Shown: positions 1 to 9,846 of the stretch, one piece after another | Numbering within the stretch: the stretch's first letter is position 1 | How the letters are laid out: each line of letters begins with the position of its first letter | Assembly: GCA_028284225.1 (NCBI GenBank) | Contig: JANQSD010000020.1 | Coordinates: forward strand, 49,296 to 113,295 | DNA from: Arenicellales bacterium | GTDB lineage: Bacteria > Pseudomonadota > Gammaproteobacteria > Arenicellales > JAHEKD01 | Length of the DNA: 64,000 nt | Direction: 5' to 3' | The notes under the pieces: model-generated | Database searches by the model: none | The model's input: the letters and a program-made list of their open reading frames with translations, nothing else | What the model was told of the DNA's origin: nothing | Position numbers and translations under genes: made by a program

Positions 1-1645
<1,645 letters not shown>

Positions 1646-1686
1646 TTACCTGCTTTAACCTAAGAATATGCATTTTGAAGCAGGCC

Positions 1687-2805
1687 CTATTTTTTCTTCC
1701 TGGCAGTCTTTTTAGTTGCTACTTTTTTTGCGGTTTTTTTCTTAGTTACCTTTTTCGCTGCTTTTTTAGCTACTTTCTTTTTAGTGGCAACCTTTTTGGC
1801 TGCCTTTTTTGCCACTTTTTTGGCCGTTTTCTTTTTAGTGACTTTTTTAGCTGACTTTTTAGCTATTTTCTTCGCCACTTTTTTCTTAGCAACCTTCTTG
1901 GCTGCTTTCTTTTTGCTAACCTTTTTCGCTGCCTTCTTTTTGGTAGCAACTTTTTTGGCTGCTTTCTTAGTGACTTTCTTCTTGGTAGCCGCTTTGCTGA
2001 CAACCTTTTTCTTCGAGGCTTTACGCTTACTTGTTTTTTTCCTGGTTTTGGTCTTGTGTACTACACCACCAGAAATCACTACATCAGTTTCTTCATTTGG
2101 CTGAGTGGCGTAATGCGAAACCACCATATCATCCATGGATGCAGCCAATGGATTAATCTCAGATTCCACAATATCAACCATGCGTTGCTGTATATCGTCC
2201 AACACACCTTCGCCATCGACTGTTCGAAGCTTGCCCTGGGCTTTGTAATAGCTGATTAACGGTTCTGTTTCAGCATTATAAACTTCAAGCCGGCTTTTAA
2301 CTGTAGCTTCATTATCATCAGCACGCGTTGGAAACTTTGTGCCGCCGCACGCATCACAAACACCTTTTTTCTTGGGCGGATTAAAATACTTATTAAAAAT
2401 AGCCCCACAGTTGGCGCAAATCATGCGCCCGGTAATACGCTTGATTAAAATGTCATGATCAACATGCAAATGCATGGCAATCTGGATAGGTTTATTCATC
2501 CAGCTGAGTTTATTATCCAGGGCCTGGGCTTGCGGAATATTGCGTGGGAAACCATCGAGAATAAAGCCTCGGCGGGTATCTGATTCCATCAATCGTTCTT
2601 CGATAATAGATAAAACCAGATCATCTGAAACCAGTTGGCCGGCATCCATGGCTGCTTTGGCCTGCTTACCAAGCTTGGTTTTTGCCTTAACAGCAGCCCT
2701 GAGCAGATCGCCTGTGGAAATTTGTGGAATATTATATTTTTCCACCAACATTTTAGCCTGCGTGCCCTTGCCTGAACCCGGCGCCCCTAGAAGTACGAGT
2801 CTCAT
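1687..2805 (-). CDS. adk: Adenylate kinase with long lysine-rich histone H1-like C-terminal tail
   Basis: Residues 1 to about 220 are a complete adenylate kinase (ATP + AMP to 2 ADP): P-loop GAPGSGKGT (7-15), NMP-binding region with DGFPRN near 84-89, and a long-form LID with four cysteines (C130, C133, C150, C153) of the structural-zinc type. A short linker follows, then residues 251-372 form a low-complexity tail in which about half the residues are lysine and the rest mostly Ala, Val and Thr. It is arranged as degenerate KKVAKK / KKAAKK / TKKK units, as in histone H1-like bacterial proteins and AlgP-type tails. Ordinary Adk ends near residue 215-220, so the extension is extra. It is a single open frame with no interruption. 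Possible roles (nucleic-acid, polyphosphate or membrane association) are inference. The tail repeats make the DNA prone to expansion or contraction. Confidence 0.95.
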   Translation of the reverse strand: MRLVLLGAPGSGKGTQAKMLVEKYNIPQISTGDLLRAAVKAKTKLGKQAKAAMDAGQLVSDDLVLSIIEERLMESDTRRGFILDGFPRNIPQAQALDNKLSWMNKPIQIAMHLHVDHDILIKRITGRMICANCGAIFNKYFNPPKKKGVCDACGGTKFPTRADDNEATVKSRLEVYNAETEPLISYYKAQGKLRTVDGEGVLDDIQQRMVDIVESEINPLAASMDDMVVSHYATQPNEETDVVISGGVVHKTKTRKKTSKRKASKKKVVSKAATKKKVTKKAAKKVATKKKAAKKVSKKKAAKKVAKKKVAKKIAKKSAKKVTKKKTAKKVAKKAAKKVATKKKVAKKAAKKVTKKKTAKKVATKKTARKKK

Positions 2806-2903
2806 TACTTTGCCTCCGTATTGGCTATAAAACGTCTAGCTGACATCAAAAAGTCGTACACTACTCTGAAATCCAGCCGTGGTCAATTATATTTGAGCGC
2901 TTC

Positions 2904-3079
2904 AACCCGGATTATGCAATGGAATTCGTCGTGAGAGGAAAAAATGCGAAGATCAAGTACGCCCGTAAGGAATTTAGACGTAGCCATAGTCGCCCTATGG
3001 TGAGGAGAAGTTCCTGAGGACGTGCTTGAGATTGAAACAGTTTTTCTTCAGAGCAGAGTTTCATTGCATAATCCGGGTT
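2904..3079. repeat. MITE-like element with 18-bp perfect terminal inverted repeats
   Basis: The interval between adk and the PPi-PFK gene holds a 176-bp element bounded by perfect 18-bp inverted repeats (2904-2921 and 3062-3079). They read AACCCGGATTATGCAATG at the left end and its complement at the right. The interior is itself partly self-complementary: a GATCAAGTACG segment near 2950 faces a CGTGCTTGAGATT segment near 3020, and AAGGAATTT faces AGAAGTTCCT. The transcript could therefore fold into a long imperfect hairpin. No open reading frame fills it and no clear target-site duplication is visible. It looks like a non-autonomous mobile repeat. Nothing else is apparent in 2806-3169 apart from the ribosome-binding site of the next gene. 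Confidence 0.7.
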
Positions 3080-3169
3080 AAATAACATATGTGATTGATT
3101 TTACTGGCTAAAGAGGTGAAAATTAGCCATTTTTTTAATCTCAGCGAATCATATTAAGGAGTTTGTGCC

Positions 3170-4435
3170 TTGGAAAATCCAAAAAATGCCTTCTATGCCC
3201 AGTCTGGTGGCGTCACAGCAGTCATTAACGCAACGGCTTGTGGTGTAATACAAACAGCTCGCAAGCACAAAACCAAAATAGGCAAGGTTTATGCAGGTCG
3301 TAACGGCATTATCGGTGCCTTGACTGAAGATTTAATCGACACCAGCAAAGAATCTGATCGGGACATTCAAGCCTTAATGCATACTCCTTCAGGGGCATTT
3401 GGCACCTGCCGCTATAAACTCAAAAGCCTTGAAGAAAATCGTGCTCAATATGAGCGTTTGATTGAGGTTTTTGCCGCCCACAATATCGGCTATTTTTTCT
3501 ATAACGGCGGTAACGATTCCATGGACACGGCTCATAAAGTCTCACAACTAAGCCGCAAGATGGGTTATCCCATGGCTTGTTTCGGTATTCCCAAAACCGT
3601 TGATAACGATCTGGTCATCACCGATAACTGCCCAGGTTTCGGTTCAGTTGCTAAATATGTGGCCACTTCTATTCGCGAGGCCTCGTATGACGTTGCCTCC
3701 ATGGCTGAAACATCGACCAAAGTCTTTATCATGGAAGTCATGGGTCGCCATGCGGGCTGGATTGCAGCTGCTGGTGGATTAGCCCAGGAACGAGAGGGTG
3801 ATGGTCCTCATATTATTCTTTTCCCGGAAGTGCCTTTTAATCAAGCTGAATTCGTCAAAAAGGTAAAACAAGCCGTCAATGATCATGGCTTTTGTTCTAT
3901 TGTTGTTTCTGAAGGTGTGCGTAATAAGCAAGGTAAATTCCTCTCAGACGTCGGCACAAAAGACGCATTTGGTCATACTCAACTGGGAGGTGTAGCGCCG
4001 ACTATTGCGAACATTGTCAAAGCAAAAACAGGTTATAAATACCACTGGGCCGTAGCAGATTATCTACAGCGCTCAGCGCGTCATATCGCCTCCAAGACTG
4101 ACTTGGGCCAGGCTTATGCAGTGGGTAAAGCAGCAGTGGAAATGGCTATTAAAGGTGAAAATGCCATGATGCCGACCATCGTGCGTAAATCTAATAAACC
4201 GTATCGCTGGACTATTGGCCAGGCGCAACTTTCACGTATGGCCAATAAGGAGAAAATGATGCCTAAATCATTTATCACCAAGGACGGCTTTCACATTACC
4301 CAAAAGTGCCGGGATTATCTGCAACCTTTGATCAAAGGTGAGTGCCCGCCGCCATACAGAAACGGTTTACCTCATTATGTGAGATTAAAAAACAAACCAG
4401 TCAAAAAGATTTTGAACACGGAATTTAAGATTTAA
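3170..4435 (+). CDS. pfp: Pyrophosphate-dependent 6-phosphofructokinase
   Basis: Phosphorylates fructose 6-phosphate with pyrophosphate instead of ATP; the reaction is reversible and can run toward gluconeogenesis or sugar-phosphate recycling. In this 421-residue protein GGNDS (113-117) places Asp where ATP-dependent enzymes have Gly, and PKTVDND (141-147) carries the lysine diagnostic of PPi use. MGRHAGW (191-197) is the sugar-phosphate binding signature. The start is TTG at 3170, chosen because AAGGAG lies at 3156-3161 at ideal spacing and the frame opens with the family N-terminus (AFYAQSGG). It is monocistronic, followed by a palindromic repeat. PPi-PFKs are frequent in methylotrophic and some sulfur-oxidising gammaproteobacteria. 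Confidence 0.93.
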   Translation: MENPKNAFYAQSGGVTAVINATACGVIQTARKHKTKIGKVYAGRNGIIGALTEDLIDTSKESDRDIQALMHTPSGAFGTCRYKLKSLEENRAQYERLIEVFAAHNIGYFFYNGGNDSMDTAHKVSQLSRKMGYPMACFGIPKTVDNDLVITDNCPGFGSVAKYVATSIREASYDVASMAETSTKVFIMEVMGRHAGWIAAAGGLAQEREGDGPHIILFPEVPFNQAEFVKKVKQAVNDHGFCSIVVSEGVRNKQGKFLSDVGTKDAFGHTQLGGVAPTIANIVKAKTGYKYHWAVADYLQRSARHIASKTDLGQAYAVGKAAVEMAIKGENAMMPTIVRKSNKPYRWTIGQAQLSRMANKEKMMPKSFITKDGFHITQKCRDYLQPLIKGECPPPYRNGLPHYVRLKNKPVKKILNTEFKI

Positions 4436-4440
4436 AATTC

Positions 4441-4510
4441 TACCCCCTCTAGCTTCCCCTGGAAGGGGGAGAATTAGTTCCTCCCCTATCAGGGGAGGTT
4501 AGGTGGGGTT
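4441..4510. repeat. C/G-rich palindromic repeat, copy 1
   Basis: A roughly 70-bp element directly after the PPi-PFK stop. It has an inner perfect hairpin CCTCCCCT-ATC-AGGGGAGG (4480-4498) and a second, weaker TTCCCCTGGAAGGGGGA hairpin on its left. Its two ends are imperfect inverted repeats of about 19 bp (14 matches). Related copies lie at 6833-6904, 7151-7181 (partial) and 36339-36370 (partial). It may act as a transcript end for the gene upstream. The rest of 4511-4675 shows nothing else that I can identify. Confidence 0.7.
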
Positions 4511-4675
4511 AAAAAATACTCCCCTGTAAAAAGTAGGAAATACAGATCAGAATCCATCTGCATAGCAGAACTTCGGATCATTGCCCATCCCCTTTAAGCT
4601 AGGGGAGGAATCGTAGCCCGCATACCGGAACAAGTCCGGCACAGGTTTATTGCGGGATCTCCAAAATATCGCATC

Positions 4676-5878
4676 TCATACCGATTGCAATATCTTATTC
4701 ACTGCATTAATCCCGGACTGACCGGCACCATGAACAGTTGACAGATCGTCATAAGCTGCAACGGCTTCACCGGCGAAATACAGTTTATTATCAATCGATT
4801 TTGCGATTGTGTCGCGGGCCTCATAATCCTGATAATGGGAATAAGAACCCAAAATATACGGCTCTTTTGTCCAGTTTTGCACTAGATGGCCCTGGTAGTA
4901 TTCAGATGCCTTGCCGGAAAACATTTGGTCAAGTTCAGCAAGAAATAATTCGGCACTTTTTTGATCACTACTTTGGCTGGCATACGCCGTGGCGGGCAAA
5001 CCTACAGCAAATAAACCCAGGATGTTCATATTAGAATCTTTCTTGAAAGCTGCATCATAAATCGCTTTATCACCGTCTTCCTCGGATAAAGTATCCAGAA
5101 TACCCCCATCAAGTGTCATATCCGGGTAGAAACGCTGCGAGAACTTGAAAAACATTTTTATGCCGTCTGGCATATCGACTTTGCTTAATGCATTAGTTTT
5201 ATAGTCGCCCAAGGAAGGAGTGAATTCAATTTGCTCCTGTTTCAATATAGTTAACGGCACGGTAAGAATCACTTTATCTGCCAGATACAGTTGATCATCG
5301 GCTGTCTTGACTTTGATCTTAGAGCCAGAATAATCAATTTCGGTTACTTGCTGGTTGTAATTGATCTGAGCGGTAATCTCAGGCTCGACATACTGATCAA
5401 AAAAGTCATACCAAGTCGAATTTTTGAACTTGTATTCACTATAAAGATATTTATAGTAGTTTCTTGGCTTTAACTTACCATCGGCCCAAATCAAATACGT
5501 TTGAGGATCATATTCAATTGTTTCAATATTATTCTCAACGCCTTGCTGATTAAGCAATTCGGAAAAAATTTCCGGTTCTGTGTGAATCCATTCAGCGCCC
5601 AAATCGATAGGAAAATCAGCAAAACCCTCTATTTTCTTGACCCTACCTCCAAAGCGGGACGAAGCTTCAAGGATGGTGAAATCGACATTGTGCTGATTGA
5701 GCCAATAACCCGCCATCAGTCCTGCGGACCCCGCGCCGATGATAATCACCTTGCCTGAGAAATTGTGATTTGCAAGTGCCCTTTGATTAGAAGCAGCCTG
5801 TGAACAACTGCTTAAGATTGGAAATGAGGCACCAATACCCAAGCTCAAACAAAGCTTTAAAAATTCATCTCTTTTCAC
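4676..5878 (-). CDS. FAD-dependent amine oxidase family protein, predicted lipoprotein or exported
   Basis: A 400-residue flavoprotein of the monoamine/polyamine oxidase superfamily, which oxidises amines to imines or aldehydes with FAD. The dinucleotide-binding loop VIIIGAGSAGLMAGYWL lies at about residues 44-60, followed by the acidic FAD ribose-binding segment LEASSRFGGRV. The C-terminal FAD signature LYFAGEAVAAYDDLSTVHGA is present. The first 26 residues form a hydrophobic signal ending in ILSSC, a plausible lipobox, so the enzyme is probably exported and membrane-anchored, which is unusual for the family; there is no twin-arginine pair. The substrate is not predictable. It is 44 bp upstream of, and in line with, the DMT permease, on the same strand. 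Confidence 0.85.
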   Translation of the reverse strand: MKRDEFLKLCLSLGIGASFPILSSCSQAASNQRALANHNFSGKVIIIGAGSAGLMAGYWLNQHNVDFTILEASSRFGGRVKKIEGFADFPIDLGAEWIHTEPEIFSELLNQQGVENNIETIEYDPQTYLIWADGKLKPRNYYKYLYSEYKFKNSTWYDFFDQYVEPEITAQINYNQQVTEIDYSGSKIKVKTADDQLYLADKVILTVPLTILKQEQIEFTPSLGDYKTNALSKVDMPDGIKMFFKFSQRFYPDMTLDGGILDTLSEEDGDKAIYDAAFKKDSNMNILGLFAVGLPATAYASQSSDQKSAELFLAELDQMFSGKASEYYQGHLVQNWTKEPYILGSYSHYQDYEARDTIAKSIDNKLYFAGEAVAAYDDLSTVHGAGQSGINAVNKILQSV

Positions 5879-5922
5879 GACTATACACTTTTAGGTAAAA
5901 CATTATTATGCTTACAAAGGAG

Positions 5923-6825
5923 TTACCGACCCCAAACAATCAGCAACGCCGATACCGCAATTAAAAGCATGGCGAAATACTCATGGCGCTCAATTTTCTC
6001 GTTGAAGTAAAACCAGGTCAACAACAGCGTAAACAGGAATTCGATTTGGCCCAGTGTTTTAACATACGCCGCATTCTGTAAAGCATATGCTCCGAACCAA
6101 CCAAAGGACCCCAACATCGAGGTTAGACCAATAAACACACATGCGCCTATATTTTGAGTTATTGATTTAATCTGTGTTGCTCGTGTCAACAACACAAAAA
6201 CACCGCCAATCAGAGTTTGTAATATTAACACCGAGGTTAGCGTTATCACTGCCTGACTAACCGGTGCACCAATGGAATCCAACAACAAATTAGCCTGACG
6301 AATAAAAACCGAGGCGACGCCAAACAATGCACCTCCACCCAAACCAAGCAAAGCTGATTTAGAATCCAGCTTGGTTAAAATTTCAACCCAGGACAGATTA
6401 AATTTTCCTAGTGAGGAAATAAATAAACCCAGGATACCCAAGCAAACAGCTAACCAGGCCAATAGGCTCAAGTATTCAGAAAACAGTACCAACCCCAATA
6501 GTGCCGTAAATATCGCTTCTGATTTAACCAGGGTCGAACCAATAGCGAAATTGCGCCTTCCCAACAACACAACTGCCATTAATGTTGCCAACAGTTGGCT
6601 AACAGCAATAATTAAAATATATAGCCAATAGCGGGACGATAACGATTCGAACGTAAAACTCTGCGGAACCATCCAATAGAAAAACAAAATCGCAAACGGC
6701 AAGCCGAATAGAAACCTGACCCAACTGACAATCACTGTGTCCATAGATTCGGCCAGACGTTTTTGCCCGGCTGTTCTTACTGCCTGCATCAATGCTGCAA
6801 GTAGGGTAAGTGCTATCCAGGTCAA
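5923..6825 (-). CDS. EamA/DMT family permease
   Basis: A 300-residue integral membrane protein with about ten hydrophobic segments arranged as two EamA-type halves, as in drug/metabolite transporters that export amino acids or other small solutes. It starts with MTWIALTLLAALMQAV and ends with a short basic tail. The start codon is TTG at 6825 (no in-frame ATG lies nearer the N-terminus). The AGGGGG that would serve as Shine-Dalgarno, 9 nt upstream, belongs to the palindromic repeat at 6833-6904, so the repeat appears to have supplied the ribosome-binding region. It lies upstream of the amine oxidase on the same strand. Substrate unknown. Confidence 0.8.
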   Translation of the reverse strand: MTWIALTLLAALMQAVRTAGQKRLAESMDTVIVSWVRFLFGLPFAILFFYWMVPQSFTFESLSSRYWLYILIIAVSQLLATLMAVVLLGRRNFAIGSTLVKSEAIFTALLGLVLFSEYLSLLAWLAVCLGILGLFISSLGKFNLSWVEILTKLDSKSALLGLGGGALFGVASVFIRQANLLLDSIGAPVSQAVITLTSVLILQTLIGGVFVLLTRATQIKSITQNIGACVFIGLTSMLGSFGWFGAYALQNAAYVKTLGQIEFLFTLLLTWFYFNEKIERHEYFAMLLIAVSALLIVWGR

Positions 6826-6832
6826 ATGTTGT

Positions 6833-6904
6833 TACCCCCTCTAACTCCCCCTAGAAGGGGGAGAACCAGTATTCCTTCCCTATCAGGGGAGGTCAGGTGG
6901 GGTT
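6833..6904. repeat. C/G-rich palindromic repeat, copy 2
   Basis: A 72-bp element closely related to the one at 4441-4510: TACCCCCTCTAACTCCCCCT at the left, an inner hairpin around CCCTATCAGGG, and AGGTCAGGTGGGGTT at the right. It lies 7 bp upstream of the DMT permease start and reads as a ribosome-binding site on the minus strand. Confidence 0.7.
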
Positions 6905-6911
6905 CTTTACC

Positions 6912-7181
6912 AATGCCCGTTGCATTTCCCGGTGAAACAGTTCTAAGCAAGACTGCAAATATTAAACCCTTAATCAATGCCCATCCCCCATGGGAAATTA
7001 TTCGAAGTGATACACTTCGGACTTGTACCCATAGTATTCACCGGGAAACTAAATGACGCCGTGAAAATGAGATTTTTATTTAATGCCTGTTTCATTTCCC
7101 AGTAAAACAGACTTGCACAAGGCTGTAGCCATTGAGTTTTTGTCATTGCCCGTCCCTTATCAGGGGAGGTCAGGTGGAGTT
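6912..7181. repeat. Degenerate direct-repeat region with hairpins upstream of the DMT permease
   Basis: This gene-free stretch between the DMT permease and cmoB holds two copies of a 29-bp sequence (6912-6940 and 7082-7110; 25 of 29 identical) that begin AATGCC and contain CATTTCCC. Between them are a perfect 7-bp hairpin CGAAGTG-ATA-CACTTCG (7003-7019) and a C-rich ATGCCCATCCCCC tract. A truncated copy of the palindromic repeat follows at 7151-7181. It looks like a mosaic of short repetitive elements rather than a decayed gene; no convincing reading frame was found. Confidence 0.5.
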
Positions 7182-7220
7182 CTAAAAATCTAGCCATGAC
7201 TTAATCAACGAGAATAGATC

Positions 7221-8192
7221 TCAATGTTGCACAGAACACCTAATCATTGCTCGCACCGGCGCTGGATAACCTTCGACGGTGAGATTATGATCGTTGGGGT
7301 TTAGAAACTGGTTAAGTGAATGGGAACGCATCCAGTCTGTCTGACGCTGTTCTTGCAAGGTGGTTTGACTGACATCCAGCACTTCAATATTTTCGAAACC
7401 GGACTGTTTCAGCCAATACTTGAGCTTCATAACTGAAGGAATTGACCAGACATTTTTCATGCCAGCGTAGCGATCTTCAGGTATTAACTCAGAGTCATCA
7501 TCACTTTCGATAACCAACGTCTCCATGATTAACTCACCTTGCTGAGTTAACATCTTTTTCAAATCGTTTAAGTGATCAAATGGGTCACGGCGATGATACA
7601 ACACGCCCATGGAAAACACTGTATCGAATACCGGCATAACAGGCATTGCTTCCAGCCCGATAGGTAATAACTGAACCTGTTCGCTACGTAAAAACTTATT
7701 AACTGCCATAAACTGCACAACATAGAGTGGAACCGGATCTACACCCATCACGTATCTGGCACCGGCACCAAGCATCCGCAGCATGTAATAGCCATTGCCG
7801 CACCCCACATCCAGTATACGTTTGTCTTGCAAATCAATAGCTTCTGACACACGTTGCCACTTTAAATCGCTGCGCCATTCAGTATCAATATGAACACCAA
7901 ACAGCTCAAACGGACCTTTGCGCCAAGGCGCTAATTCCATAAGTTGCTGCTCTAATTTTTGGCGTTGATAGGTGCCGCAATCCGGATTATGGAATTTAAC
8001 ACCGTTAAATAAATTTACTTTTTCAGCTTTTATAGTCGGCAGATTGTTTACCACGGCCAGCCACTTCTCCAAACCGCCGTGCCGATTCGCGTTTGAAGCC
8101 TTACAGGCATTAATTATTTCATTTACATATTCTGACAGGTCATGCTTTCGTAAAAAAAACGCAAGTTTATCCAAATCAATTAAAGCGCTCAT
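7221..8192 (-). CDS. cmoB: tRNA U34 carboxymethyltransferase CmoB
   Basis: Transfers the carboxymethyl group of carboxy-SAM to 5-hydroxyuridine-34 of tRNAs, giving the wobble base cmo5U. It has the expected length (323 residues). The SAM-fold motif is RILDVGCGNGYYMLRM, followed by the family-specific VMGVDPVPLYVVQFMAV, and later MGVLYHRRDPFDHL, all as in E. coli CmoB. The N-terminal extension includes WRKGPFELFGVHIDTEWRSD. The start overlaps the cmoA stop by 4 bp, so the two enzymes that make and use carboxy-SAM are translationally coupled. Confidence 0.96.
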   Translation of the reverse strand: MSALIDLDKLAFFLRKHDLSEYVNEIINACKASNANRHGGLEKWLAVVNNLPTIKAEKVNLFNGVKFHNPDCGTYQRQKLEQQLMELAPWRKGPFELFGVHIDTEWRSDLKWQRVSEAIDLQDKRILDVGCGNGYYMLRMLGAGARYVMGVDPVPLYVVQFMAVNKFLRSEQVQLLPIGLEAMPVMPVFDTVFSMGVLYHRRDPFDHLNDLKKMLTQQGELIMETLVIESDDDSELIPEDRYAGMKNVWSIPSVMKLKYWLKQSGFENIEVLDVSQTTLQEQRQTDWMRSHSLNQFLNPNDHNLTVEGYPAPVRAMIRCSVQH

Positions 8193-8926
8193 TTGAGCGC
8201 CAGGATTGAAACAAAATTCAGCGCCTGCATAACAGCAAAAACTTGTTTAAAGCCGATCTGCTTTAAACGTTCGATATGAGCATCAACAGACTCTATTTGC
8301 ATCACTTTTTCTAGTGCCTGTCTTTTTTGACTAATCTCAAGATCACTGTAGCCACTGCGTTTTTTGAACTCAATATATAAATCATCAATCTTTCGTTCAT
8401 CTTGCTCAATATCGACGCTTACTTTTTCGCTCAATAACAATCCGCCATCATCATTTAATCCATGATAGATGTTTTTCAGCAAATCATTTCTGGCCTCAAG
8501 TGGCACAAATTGCAAAACCAGGTTAAGCATAATCATCGAGGCATTGGTCATTTCAATGTCACGTATATCAGTCTGGTTGACATGCACCAGCACATCGGTG
8601 TGATGTTTTGAAAAAATTCGCCGACAATTAGCGATCATCGATTCCGATTGATCAACCATAATCAATTCATACTCTTGATGCTGAACACTATTCATTACTG
8701 ATAGTGATGAAGCACCTAACGAACAACCCAAGTCGTAAACATTGGTCTGTGGCCTGACAATCCTAGCAGCGATCAATCCCGTCAGAGACTGTATGAGACT
8801 ATAACCCGGCACTGAGCGGTTAATCATATCCGGAAAAACCGCAACAGTTTTCTCATCGAAGGAAAAATCGACCAGCTCAGCCAAGGGCAAGGCATACAGC
8901 TCGTCTTTTGAGAATTGATTCGACAT
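8189..8926 (-). CDS. cmoA: Carboxy-S-adenosyl-L-methionine synthase CmoA
   Basis: Makes carboxy-SAM from SAM and prephenate for use by CmoB. The 245-residue protein shows the CmoA signature FSFDEKTVAVFPDMINRSVPGY near the N-terminus, the SAM-binding VYDLGCSLGASSLS, and the MIMLNLVLQFVPLE segment. First gene of the cmoA-cmoB pair. The 105 bp upstream to the PhyH gene contains no element that I could identify. Confidence 0.95.
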   Translation of the reverse strand: MSNQFSKDELYALPLAELVDFSFDEKTVAVFPDMINRSVPGYSLIQSLTGLIAARIVRPQTNVYDLGCSLGASSLSVMNSVQHQEYELIMVDQSESMIANCRRIFSKHHTDVLVHVNQTDIRDIEMTNASMIMLNLVLQFVPLEARNDLLKNIYHGLNDDGGLLLSEKVSVDIEQDERKIDDLYIEFKKRSGYSDLEISQKRQALEKVMQIESVDAHIERLKQIGFKQVFAVMQALNFVSILALK

Positions 8927-9031
8927 CGAAAAAAGTTAAACCTTAACTATCAGATCTGACCAGGTTATAGCAGTAACAAACTGCACAGCCATTGCCCTGC
9001 TTATCCTGCGGTCGAAAGACATGTTTAACCA

Positions 9032-9799
9032 CTAAATTTTTTCATCTGGATGAGATGCGGAGCGAGTCCCGGGTAAGGGCAAAGTTCCCGCAGGACGATA
9101 AGTGAATACTAGAGAAACCTTGGTTTGGTCAGTTTTATTATTGCTCGCAGCATGCAAAGTCCGGCAGTGGAAAAACAACACATCTCCCGGATTAAGCTCT
9201 GCCATCACCGCTGCATCAATCAAAGCCTGATTTTCAGGCAAATCTTTGCGAAAAAACAAAGCCTCATCAAAATTTTGACGTTCAAACTCTACTCGATGAG
9301 TGCCGGGAATTAATAATAAAGCGCCATTATCTTTGGTCTCATGACCTAAGGCCAACCATACTGAAATTAAGTTTTCACAGTCATAATTCCAATAACGAAT
9401 ATCACGGTGCCAGTTAGTTTGGGAACTATATTTAGGTTCTTTACTCATTAAACTGTTGTGATGACTGCGCACCAGATAGACATCATCTTGCATCAGCTCT
9501 TTAAGCACGGCACTGACCTGTTCACTTTGCCCAAATTGCTTAAACTCCTTGGCCCGGTCAAAAACCTGTAAAAACCGCCGGATAGTCTGCCCTCCTTCCG
9601 CATCACGCGATTGTGGAGCACCTTCATAGTGAACATCAGCCTCATATTCTGCTGGCGGTTCGCCTTTTTTAACCATTTCTTTTGCAGCTTGCTGTAACGC
9701 CGCCAGTCGTTGGCCGGAAACTAAGCCTGGTTTGATCAAATAGCCGTTTTGGTTAAAAAATTCTGCTGTATCTGAGGAAAACTGAGTCATAGTAACCAT
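9032..9799 (-). CDS. Phytanoyl-CoA dioxygenase (PhyH) family 2-oxoglutarate oxygenase
   Basis: A 255-residue Fe(II)/2-oxoglutarate-dependent oxygenase. The metal triad is visible: H131 and D133 in NWHRDIRYW and H216 in FFHCRTLHAASN, with a 2OG-binding arginine candidate in SLVFTYRPAG. The ALLLIPGTH segment is also typical of PhyH proteins. The substrate is unknown: members hydroxylate lipids, osmolytes such as ectoine, or small metabolites, and the active-site surroundings do not identify it as ectoine hydroxylase. Start codons at 9799 and 9790 are both possible; the first has AGGTAT about 10 nt upstream. It lies 47 bp downstream of the macrodomain gene and may be cotranscribed with it. Confidence 0.85.
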   Translation of the reverse strand: MVTMTQFSSDTAEFFNQNGYLIKPGLVSGQRLAALQQAAKEMVKKGEPPAEYEADVHYEGAPQSRDAEGGQTIRRFLQVFDRAKEFKQFGQSEQVSAVLKELMQDDVYLVRSHHNSLMSKEPKYSSQTNWHRDIRYWNYDCENLISVWLALGHETKDNGALLLIPGTHRVEFERQNFDEALFFRKDLPENQALIDAAVMAELNPGDVLFFHCRTLHAASNNKTDQTKVSLVFTYRPAGTLPLPGTRSASHPDEKI

Positions 9800-9846
9800 T
9801 TTATTGAGATACCTACATTATCTAACATAGATAGAGGCGAGAGAAG

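Noticed and set aside
1784..2104. Plus-strand frame opposite the adk lysine-rich tail
   Set aside because: A mirror of the AAG/AAA-rich repeats giving Phe/Leu repeats; no start signals and fully antisense to adk.
6912..7110. Possible CRISPR array
   Set aside because: Only two imperfect copies of the unit, no regular spacers and no cas genes.
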